From contig SLDM01000363.1 of assembly GCA_007125255.1 (NCBI GenBank), forward strand, positions 1 through 11,636: DNA of 11,636 bases, read 5' to 3'. The notes under the pieces were generated by a model that searched no databases, had not been told where the DNA came from, and saw nothing but the letters and a program-made list of their open reading frames with translations. Position 1 is the first letter of the stretch, and the number at the start of each line of letters is the position of its first letter. Both the position numbers and the translations under genes were made by a program. Shown here piece by piece: positions 6,085 through 11,636 of this stretch. The stretch is from Phycisphaerales bacterium. GTDB taxonomy: Bacteria; Planctomycetota; Phycisphaerae; Phycisphaerales; SM1A02.

Positions 6085-6627
6085 ATGCCCACCGATACGA
6101 TCGCCCCGATGCCGCAACGACTCGAACCGTTGATTCGCGAGATTCCCGACTTTCCCAAGCCGGGCGTGATGTTCAAGGACATCACGCCGCTGCTGGCCGA
6201 TCCGGCCGGGCTGGCCCTGGCGGTGGAGTTCATGGCCAATCCGTTTCGCAAGGCGGATATTGATCTGGTGGTCGGGGCGGAATCACGCGGCTTCATCTTC
6301 GGCACGGCCATCGCGCAATCACTCTGCTGCGGTTTCGTGCCGGTGCGAAAACCCGGCAAGCTTCCCGCCGAGCGGCGGTCGATGACCTATGACCTCGAGT
6401 ACGGCACGGACACCCTGGAGATCCATGCCGATGCGATCGGGCCGGAGCATCGCGTGCTCATCGTCGATGATCTGCTGGCGACCGGCGGGACGATGCAGGC
6501 ATGCTGTGATCTCGTTCACGGTCTCGGCGCGGAGATCGCCGGCATCTCGGTCCTGATCGAGTTGACGTTTCTGAACGGCCGGCAGCGCGTCAAGCCGCAC
6601 GAGGTCACGGCGGTACTGCAGTACTGA
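6085..6627 (+). CDS. apt: Adenine phosphoribosyltransferase
   Basis: The product is 180 residues, normal for Apt, the cytoplasmic purine-salvage enzyme that makes AMP from adenine and PRPP. Recognisable segments are IPDFPKPGVMFKDITPLL (20-37), VGAESRGFIFG (63-73), FVPVRKPGKLP (84-94), the flexible-loop TYDLEYGTDTLEIH (101-114), and the PRPP-binding signature VLIVDDLLATGGTM (124-137). All key residues look intact. Neither the ATG at 6085 nor the in-frame ATG at 6109 (residue 9) has a Shine-Dalgarno sequence. Homology would allow either start, so translation may be leaderless or Shine-Dalgarno independent. The 120 bases between queG and apt hold a GTGAG/CTCAC inverted repeat (5997-6023) and a TATCAT (6026-6031) without a -35. 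Confidence 0.96.
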   Translation: MPTDTIAPMPQRLEPLIREIPDFPKPGVMFKDITPLLADPAGLALAVEFMANPFRKADIDLVVGAESRGFIFGTAIAQSLCCGFVPVRKPGKLPAERRSMTYDLEYGTDTLEIHADAIGPEHRVLIVDDLLATGGTMQACCDLVHGLGAEIAGISVLIELTFLNGRQRVKPHEVTAVLQY

Positions 6628-6663
6628 TTCTCCGCGGCGATCTGAGCCGGCGGCAGAGGACGG

Positions 6664-7119
6664 TTACAGACCGGTCGAGCCGAAGCCGCCTTCACCGCGT
6701 TGGGTGGAGCCGAGCTCATCAACTTCCTCGACCTGGCAGTGGGCCACGGGGGCAACCACCATCTGCGCAATGCGCATGTCCGGTTCGATGGTAAAGGGTG
6801 CGGAGCCGAGGTTGATCAGCGCCACCTTCACCTCGCCGCGGTAATCGGCGTCGATCGTCCCGGGCGCGTTGGGCAGGGAGATGCCGGACCGGGTCGCGAG
6901 GCCCGACCGCGGACGGACCTGGGCTTCGTAGCCGACGGGAACCGCCATCGCGAAGCCGCAGGGAATGAGTTCGATCCCGCCCGGCGCGAGGGTGATCGGC
7001 GCTTCGATCGCCGCGTGGAGATCCAGCCCGGCGGCGTGCTCGGTCTGGTACTGCGGCAGGGTTGCCCGATCGGAAAGGCGACGGAACTGCAGAACGGGGC
7101 GGGTCAGCGTGGTGCTCAT
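6664..7119 (-). CDS. dut: dUTP diphosphatase (dUTPase)
   Basis: The product is 151 residues, the standard length for the trimeric dUTPase that hydrolyses dUTP to dUMP and pyrophosphate, keeping uracil out of DNA and feeding thymidylate synthesis. All five family motifs are present in order: AGLDLHA (30-36), PRSGLA (70-75), [13 protein letters not shown] (87-99) with the catalytic Asp90 and Tyr93, RIAQMVV (116-122), and the C-terminal P-loop-like [10 protein letters not shown] (141-150). The start ATG at 7119 has no clear Shine-Dalgarno sequence. Only 17 bases separate it from the membrane-protein gene upstream, so it is probably the last gene of the minus-strand run. It converges on apt, 36 bases away. 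Confidence 0.96.
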   Translation of the reverse strand: MSTTLTRPVLQFRRLSDRATLPQYQTEHAAGLDLHAAIEAPITLAPGGIELIPCGFAMAVPVGYEAQVRPRSGLATRSGISLPNAPGTIDADYRGEVKVALINLGSAPFTIEPDMRIAQMVVAPVAHCQVEEVDELGSTQRGEGGFGSTGL

Positions 7120-7136
7120 CCGGGGAGTGTACCGGC

Positions 7137-7559
7137 TCAGGCGGCAAACTGCAGCATGAAGAGCGTAACGGCAACGAGGATGACGACGCTGAGAGCAAGG
7201 GTGATGTAGAACGCCATCATGGCGGCCTGCTCACCCCGCGCCGCGTCCAGCGGTCTCATGCCCCGGCCGCCGAAACCGGCGAAACGCAGCGGCAGACGCG
7301 CAAAGGGCTGCTGCCAGAGGGCGAGCTTTTTCCCGAGGATGACCTTGAGCGTGAAGACATTGAAGAAACCGAGGACCGCCATCACGCAGCCGATGACGGC
7401 GTAGGGGAAGGTCTCCGCGGAAGCGAGGAACCAGAGCCCGAGGATGAAGAGACTGACCATGATCACGACCGCGAAGACGCCGCGGTCCTGATTTCGGCGG
7501 GCGGCGGAACGTTGGGCCGCGGCCTTGCCGCGGGGATTCTTACTGGTGGAACGGCTCAT
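7137..7559 (-). CDS. Small three-helix membrane protein, unknown function
   Basis: The product is 140 residues. A basic N-terminus ([22 protein letters not shown]) is followed by two hydrophobic segments (about 28-48 and 52-74), a polar basic loop (75-112, with KKLALWQQP and RPLDAARGE) and a third hydrophobic segment (about 113-137). By the positive-inside rule the N-terminus should face the cytoplasm. I do not recognise the family. The upstream sequence has only a weak GGAAG ten bases before the ATG. It sits 38 bases downstream of the helical protein gene and 17 bases upstream of dut, an operon-like arrangement. The reading frame and hydrophobicity pattern make it very likely real. Confidence 0.75.
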   Translation of the reverse strand: MSRSTSKNPRGKAAAQRSAARRNQDRGVFAVVIMVSLFILGLWFLASAETFPYAVIGCVMAVLGFFNVFTLKVILGKKLALWQQPFARLPLRFAGFGGRGMRPLDAARGEQAAMMAFYITLALSVVILVAVTLFMLQFAA

Positions 7560-7597
7560 GCGTTGGTTACTTCCGTGGATCGGCGGCTTCGGTCAAT

Positions 7598-7879
7598 TCA
7601 AACGGTCAGCGATTCGGAACCGGCATCGGCCAGCTCGGCGTCCATCTGGTGCATGAGCTCGTCCATGTGCTTGATCATGGATCGGGTCGTGCGGATCGCC
7701 TGATCGAGCGCGCTGGTGCCGGTGACGGCCTTGATCGGATCCGGCCGGCCGGATTCCTCGATTCTCGCTTCGGCGGCCGCACGGGTTTCCCGTAGACGCT
7801 CCAGCAGGTCATCCGCCTGACGGCGCAGCCGCAACGCGTCCTCAACGGGAAGCGTGCGCTTCATCTCATTTCGAACCAT
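7598..7879 (-). CDS. Small helical (coiled-coil-like) protein, unknown function
   Basis: The product is 93 residues as called. It is almost entirely charged and helix-forming: residues 9-44 (PVEDALRLRRQADDLLERLR onwards) and 56-85 (ALDQAIRTTRSMIKHMDELM onwards) look like two amphipathic helices joined by SGRPDPIKAVTGTS. There is no signal peptide or membrane segment, so it is probably cytoplasmic. I do not recognise a family. The start is uncertain. The frame is open to 7978, but that extension runs through GC-rich hairpins and is low-complexity, so I chose the ATG at 7879 (AGGGA about ten bases upstream). The ATGs at 7885 and 7864 are alternatives. It is followed 38 bases later by the membrane-protein gene. 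Confidence 0.65.
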   Translation of the reverse strand: MVRNEMKRTLPVEDALRLRRQADDLLERLRETRAAAEARIEESGRPDPIKAVTGTSALDQAIRTTRSMIKHMDELMHQMDAELADAGSESLTV

Positions 7880-7911
7880 GGGCATCCATCCCTGAGTGGT
7901 CTTCAAGATCC

Positions 7912-7951
7912 GCGGGCCTTCCTGCCCGCCTCTCCCCGGCGGGGCCGGGGA
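7912..7951. other. Two adjacent GC-rich hairpins in the dehydratase downstream spacer
   Basis: GCGGGC-CTTCCT-GCCCGC (7912-7929) is a perfect 6-bp stem. TCCCCGGC-GGG-GCCGGGGA (7933-7951) is a perfect 8-bp stem with a 3-base loop. Neither has a T run on the minus strand. They could stabilise an upstream transcript end, act as a processing or attenuation site, or lower read-through from the dehydratase gene. Confidence 0.5.
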
Positions 7952-8050
7952 ATCTGACCGAAAGATAATCATCTGCACGCGGTAGTTTCATGTTCTTTGG
8001 CATCGGACGCAAGTCTTGCAGACCCATCCTCCATTCGAACGCCCCCGCCA

Positions 8051-9526
8051 TCACGCCGCCGCCACGGGCCTGGTGGACTCCGGCAGCGCCTCCCGCACGG
8101 CCCGGGCCAGCTCCGCCGGATCGTCCGGACGATGTCCGGGAGACAGGTCCCGGATCATCTTCACAACATATCGGCAATCCGGGGGCGAGAGCGACCAGAT
8201 ATTGATATCCGGATGCCGGGTTGGCCGCATGCACTCGGCGTCGAAGGCCAGCTCTTCGTGCAGCTTCTCGCCGGGTCGAACCCCGGTGTAGACGATCTCG
8301 ATCGAGCCCGGCGGTGCTTCTCCCTCCGTTCCGGGCAGGCGGGGCTCCAGACCGTGCCGCAGCGCGAACTGCCGCGCCAGGTCGACGATCTTCAGCGGAT
8401 CGCCCATGTCCAGGAGAAAGACCTCTCCCGCCTCCAGTGTGCGGTCGAGCAGGGCCATCGACTGGATCACCAGGGAGGCCGCCTCGGGAATCGTCATGAA
8501 GTACCGCGTCATCCGGGGGTCGGTCACGGTCAGGGGCCCCCCCGCCGCGATCTGCCGTGACCACGTCTCCAGGACGCTGCCGGAGGAGGCCAGGACGTTG
8601 CCGAACCGAACCGTTGAGAATCCGGTCCGGGAGTGCTGGCTGAGGTGCTGAACGTACAGCTCCGCCAGCCGCTTGGTCACGCCCATGATCGAGACGGGGT
8701 TGACCGCCTTGTCGGAGCTGATCATGACGAACCGGTCCACGCCGGTGGCGTGGGACGCATCAACCACCGATCGGGTTCCGAAAACGTTGTTGTCCACCGC
8801 CGCCGCGGGATGATCCTCCATCATCGGCACGTGCTTGTGGGCCGCGGCGTGGAAGACGATGTCAGGCTTCAGCCGTTCGAACCAGCCGCGCGTCGCTTCC
8901 GCTTCGACCACGTCGTGCAGAATGGCGCGGCGGGGTTGCTGCGGGACCAGCTGCGCGAGCTGTCGGTCGATCTCAAAGAGCGCGTTCTCCGAGCGCTCCA
9001 TCAACAGGACCTCGGCCGGCTCGAACCGGGCAACGATCCGCGACAGCTCGCTGCCGATGGACCCCCCGGCCCCGGTGATCAGGACCCGCTTCCCGCGGAT
9101 CGCCGGGGCGACTTCGTCCGGATCCATCTGTTTCGGCGTGCGGCGGAGCAGGTGGGAAAGGTCGATGTCGAGGTGCGTGCGCGGACCGACACCGGCGATC
9201 TGGTCTTCCAATGTGGGCATGAAGCGGTCGGCGACTCCCAGTCGGCGCAGCCGGGTGCGAATCGCGGTGATCTGATCCTTCATGACCGCGGGCAGGCTCA
9301 AGAGCGCTGACGCCGGTTCGCGGCGCGCGCAGATGGCTTCAAGATCCGCGATCGTGCCGAGCACGCCCGCCTCCGCGGGCTGGCCCGACACCGTCTCGTC
9401 CTGGGTGCCATGCTTCCCGCAGAGGACCCATCCGAGGATGACCGGGGGATCGGGCAACTCGGCCAGTTGCCGGTTGAGCCGCCGGCAGAGTGCGGGGGTC
9501 CCGATGAGAATGGCGGTCTGAGCCAT
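8051..9526 (-). CDS. Soluble nucleotide-sugar 4,6-dehydratase (WbpM/PglF/CapD type)
   Basis: The product is 491 residues as called. The N-terminal 130 or so residues (AILIGTPALCRRLNRQLAEL onwards) look like the nucleotide-binding domain that precedes the catalytic domain in CapD/WbpM proteins. The extended short-chain dehydrogenase domain starts at about 145 with VLITGAGGSIGSE (148-160), then FHAAAHKHVPMME (225-237), SSDKAVNP (270-277) and the Met281-x3-Lys285 pair that replaces the usual Tyr-x3-Lys in this family, RFGNV (307-311) and YTGVRPGEKLHEEL (413-426). Such enzymes typically make UDP-4-keto-6-deoxy sugars from UDP-GlcNAc for surface glycans. The four N-terminal membrane helices of WbpM and PglF are absent, so it should be cytoplasmic. 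An in-frame ATG at 9673 would add 49 residues, but that stretch has atypical codon use and no Shine-Dalgarno sequence. GGAA lies eight bases before 9526. The exact sugar product cannot be told. Confidence 0.88.
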   Translation of the reverse strand: MAQTAILIGTPALCRRLNRQLAELPDPPVILGWVLCGKHGTQDETVSGQPAEAGVLGTIADLEAICARREPASALLSLPAVMKDQITAIRTRLRRLGVADRFMPTLEDQIAGVGPRTHLDIDLSHLLRRTPKQMDPDEVAPAIRGKRVLITGAGGSIGSELSRIVARFEPAEVLLMERSENALFEIDRQLAQLVPQQPRRAILHDVVEAEATRGWFERLKPDIVFHAAAHKHVPMMEDHPAAAVDNNVFGTRSVVDASHATGVDRFVMISSDKAVNPVSIMGVTKRLAELYVQHLSQHSRTGFSTVRFGNVLASSGSVLETWSRQIAAGGPLTVTDPRMTRYFMTIPEAASLVIQSMALLDRTLEAGEVFLLDMGDPLKIVDLARQFALRHGLEPRLPGTEGEAPPGSIEIVYTGVRPGEKLHEELAFDAECMRPTRHPDINIWSLSPPDCRYVVKMIRDLSPGHRPDDPAELARAVREALPESTRPVAAA

Positions 9527-9686
9527 GGCGAGTTCCGGTGGATTCGCGCGGCAGAGGGGGCACGCGGTGGACGAGTCAGAGGGCGCCGCAGAAGGATCTA
9601 TCGGCGGCCGGCCGGGGCTCGCGAGAGCAACCCGGTCGTCATTTCTTCGGTTCGCAAGCGCCAAAAGCTTCATAATGCGCTGCGGT

Positions 9687-10817
9687 TCAATCGGTTCCGG
9701 TGCAGCGCTCACCACGGCCGATCCGATCGCGCCCGAGCCGGGCGATGCCGGTGGAGATCCCGAATCCGACCAGAATCAGGGCGACGGCGCCGGCGACCTG
9801 GCCGGGGGCAGGGGTGAAGAAGTCTTCCGGATAATCGCTCGGCGGGAGTTCGGCAATCATCGCCTCGGTCTCCAGCACCACGCCCTTGACGACATCCCCG
9901 ACTTCCGGCCGCACCGGCTCCTGGAATGGCCACAGTCCGATCACCGCACCCAGCAGCAGGCCGAGCAGGAATCCGAGCGTGGCCCGCTCAAACTTCACGA
10001 GCAGCAGTTTGATGAGATTGCTCACGCCGACGACGCCGGCGACTGCCCCGAGCCCGACCGGCACGAAGACGTGCATCGCCTCGATCAGCCCCCCCAGGTC
10101 GAGCCGGCGGGCCGCATCCACCGCAGCGCTGATGGCCGTCACGATCACGATGTACTGGCCGAGAATCAGGAGGAGGTAGCTGCCGGACAATCCGGGCAGG
10201 ATCATCGCCGAACCAGCGACCAGGCCGGCAAGAAAGAGCATCAGGTAGGCCCGGCCGCTCTCACCCCCCGCCTCCGCGCCGGGCAGCATCAGGGTGAGTG
10301 CCGCCATCGCCAGCACCCCGGCGGCCGCGAAAAGGTACACCGTGGCGCCGGCCGGACGGACCATCCGGTAGATCAGGGGGATGCCGCCCAATGTCAGACC
10401 GATGAACAGGCTGTACATGACCCAGCGGTGGTCGACCACCGCTTCACCGAAGAGCTTGGCGAAACCGGCGATCGCCGCGACTGCCGCCCCGACCACGCAG
10501 AGCAGGACCATGAGTGAGGTCCGCCGAAACCGGAAGGTCGTGACCTCCGCCACGGCGGAAATGAATTGCGGATAGATGCCGGTCGCGAGCAGCATCGTCC
10601 CGCCGGAGATCCCCGGAACGATATTGGCCAGGCCCATGAGTCCCCCGCCGATGATGCTGCGGACGGCGATGGCCTCGCCGCGAAACTCGGCGCGCTCCCG
10701 CTCGCCCGGCGCCAGGGGCGGGTTGGTCTCCCCCGATCCGGCGGGGGGCTGCTGCGGCGCCTCCTCAGGCAGCGCGCCGTCGTCTTCAGGGGAACGCTCG
10801 CTCACGGCAGGGATCAT
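9687..10817 (-). CDS. DUF368 membrane protein, undecaprenyl-phosphate translocase family
   Basis: The product is 376 residues from the ATG at 10817. A charged, Pro-rich N-terminal extension (1-45) precedes multiple hydrophobic segments (about 52-80, 101-123, 131-151, 158-179, 190-226, 248-273, 280-297 and 340-360). The two halves carry related glycine/proline motifs, GLANIVPGISGGTM (62-75) and AGSAMILPGLSGSYLLLILG (201-220), which mark DUF368. Members (PopT) have been shown to help return undecaprenyl phosphate across the cytoplasmic membrane, recycling the lipid carrier for peptidoglycan and surface glycans. The frame is open to a GTG at 10877, and a GTG at 10805 is also possible. A GGTGGG upstream favours 10817. 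Pairing with a nucleotide-sugar dehydratase downstream fits a glycan-assembly role. Confidence 0.87.
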   Translation of the reverse strand: MIPAVSERSPEDDGALPEEAPQQPPAGSGETNPPLAPGERERAEFRGEAIAVRSIIGGGLMGLANIVPGISGGTMLLATGIYPQFISAVAEVTTFRFRRTSLMVLLCVVGAAVAAIAGFAKLFGEAVVDHRWVMYSLFIGLTLGGIPLIYRMVRPAGATVYLFAAAGVLAMAALTLMLPGAEAGGESGRAYLMLFLAGLVAGSAMILPGLSGSYLLLILGQYIVIVTAISAAVDAARRLDLGGLIEAMHVFVPVGLGAVAGVVGVSNLIKLLLVKFERATLGFLLGLLLGAVIGLWPFQEPVRPEVGDVVKGVVLETEAMIAELPPSDYPEDFFTPAPGQVAGAVALILVGFGISTGIARLGRDRIGRGERCTGTD

Positions 10818-10823
10818 ATCGGC

Positions 10824-10892
10824 CCACCGGGCAGGGCAAACCAGTCCGGGTCCGATTCTTCGCGCGACCGTTTCCACGCCGCGGCCCGGTGG
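10824..10892 (-). promoter_or_regulatory. 9-bp inverted repeat covering the DUF368 gene's ribosome-binding region
   Basis: CCACCGGGC (plus, 10824-10832) and GCCCGGTGG (10884-10892) are perfectly complementary with a 51-base loop. On the minus-strand transcript the 3' arm contains the GGTGG that may serve as the ribosome-binding site, so pairing could hide it. The GC-rich context makes chance matches more likely. Confidence 0.3.
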
Positions 10893-10907
10893 CCCCCGCC
10901 TCCGCCC

Positions 10908-11636
10908 TCATGCTCCGGGCGAATCGATGCCCGTCCGTTCCGTGCCGAAGCCGTAGCGTTCCAGAATCGCCGCCCGGCGGCTGCTGATCTCGGCATCGCG
11001 GCCGTCGAGCGTGATCGTGAGCCGGTGATCCGCCCCGCTGCGGGGAAACGTCATTTGAGCCTCACCCTGCAACTCGGAATTGACCAGCCCGTGAATCAGA
11101 CTGACCCCGACGCCGGGGTCGGGAGCGCGATCGATGGCCGGACCTCCCTGCTCGCGCCAGTGCACCGTGGCATGAACCACATCCTCCTCGATCGGCTCGG
11201 CATCCCACGCAATGCAAAGCCTGCCGTCGCGATGGCTGAGCGACCCGTATTTCATGCTGTTGGTGATGAACTCATGGAGCACCATGCCGAGGGCGGGGAT
11301 CTGGCGCACCGGCACCGTCAGCGCCGGTCCGGTGGTCTCGACCTGCGGCTTGGTCCCGGGTGGCAGGAGCGCGTCGATCAGTTTCTGCAGCGGCAGCGGC
11401 AGCCAGTTCGAACGGGAGAGCAGTGTGTGAACGGTCGCCATCATCTGCACGCGACGGCGCATCGATGTCGCAAACGCATCGAGATCGTGGTATCGCTCGT
11501 GGCTGATGTCGACCAGGCCGAGCAGGGAAGCGAGGTTGTTCCGCACCCGGTGGTCGAGTTCACTGAGCAGCAACCGCTGGTGTTCCGCCGCGGCATGGAG
11601 GGCCTCCTCGTTCCGCTTGCGTTCAATGGCGTAGCG
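10908..11636 (-). CDS. HWE-type sensor histidine kinase, C-terminal part (5' end beyond window)
   Basis: The visible part is 242 residues; the frame is still open at the window end, so the sensor region is missing. Residues 1-21 (RYAIERKRNEEALHAAAEHQ...) look like the helix that leads from a PAS or similar sensor into the kinase. The dimerisation and phosphorylation motif is LLLSELDHRVRNNLASLLGL (22-41) with His29 as phosphoacceptor. HEFITNSMKYGSLS (121-134) is the N-box of the HWE/HisKA_2 group. VHWREQGGP (158-166) gives the Trp-x-Glu that names the HWE class. DPGVGVSLIHGLVNSELQG (173-191) is the terminal glycine-rich box. About 30 residues beyond it are not recognised. These kinases phosphorylate response regulators in two-component signalling. 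No partner regulator is visible. It lies 90 bases upstream of the DUF368 gene on the same strand. Confidence 0.9.
   Translation of the reverse strand, partial: RYAIERKRNEEALHAAAEHQRLLLSELDHRVRNNLASLLGLVDISHERYHDLDAFATSMRRRVQMMATVHTLLSRSNWLPLPLQKLIDALLPPGTKPQVETTGPALTVPVRQIPALGMVLHEFITNSMKYGSLSHRDGRLCIAWDAEPIEEDVVHATVHWREQGGPAIDRAPDPGVGVSLIHGLVNSELQGEAQMTFPRSGADHRLTITLDGRDAEISSRRAAILERYGFGTERTGIDSPGA

Noticed and set aside
7062..7703. Plus-strand open frame of 213 codons
   Set aside because: It crosses three minus-strand genes and their spacers. Its acidic, repetitive sequence is the complement of hydrophobic and helical coding sequence.
9527..9673. 49-residue N-terminal extension of the dehydratase
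   Set aside because: Codon use is unlike the rest (AGA, ATA, CTT, TTG and CCT appear early), there is no Shine-Dalgarno sequence, and the domain begins naturally at 9526. It remains possible because it would leave only 13 bases after the DUF368 stop.
9525..10517. Plus-strand open frame of 330 codons
   Set aside because: It is antisense to the DUF368 gene. The product is His/Asp/Arg-rich without a fold signature.
1..11636. CRISPR array, insertion sequence, tRNA or rRNA gene, prophage or defence system
   Set aside because: I saw no regularly spaced palindromic repeats, transposase, integrase, terminal inverted repeats, tRNA-like fold or nuclease/helicase modules. The genes are ordinary envelope, salvage and glycan functions.

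Overview
The window is high-GC bacterial DNA. The best guess is a planctomycete, probably of the Phycisphaerae type. The main reason is that two secreted proteins carry C-terminal dockerin-like calcium loops (GDLNGDG...FDLLILLDQWG), a tail common in that group. A subtilase-like protein of a planctomycete flavour, long signal-peptide N-regions and weak or absent Shine-Dalgarno sequences agree with this. The assignment comes from protein style only; there is no rRNA in the window.

Left part (1-4812), envelope and secreted proteins: on the minus strand lie a large secreted subtilisin-like protein (cut by the window start inside its dockerin tail) and a small lipoprotein of unknown function. Divergent from the lipoprotein, on the plus strand, is a secreted five-haem cytochrome c that also ends in two dockerin-type loops. 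The two intergenic regions here (about 326 and 365 bases) are rich in non-coding structure: a G-rich tract, a terminator-like hairpin, a five-copy octamer array, a good sigma70-like promoter, and a leader with three direct repeats.

Middle (4861-6627), housekeeping: epoxyqueuosine reductase QueG (minus) and adenine phosphoribosyltransferase Apt (plus) are divergent. The QueG gene converges on the cytochrome gene.

Right part (6664-11636), one long co-directional minus-strand run. In transcription order it holds: the end of an HWE-type sensor histidine kinase (cut by the window end); a DUF368 membrane protein (undecaprenyl-phosphate translocase family); a soluble nucleotide-sugar 4,6-dehydratase of the WbpM/PglF/CapD type; a small helical protein; a three-helix membrane protein; and dUTPase. 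The translocase and dehydratase fit together in lipid-linked glycan assembly. The two small proteins between the dehydratase and dUTPase have no function I can name.

I did not find a clear new defence, mobile or RNA-guided system. The most unusual items are the cytochrome-dockerin fusion, the Glu in place of the catalytic Asp in the subtilase-like protein, and the repeat and leader structures between the left-hand genes.
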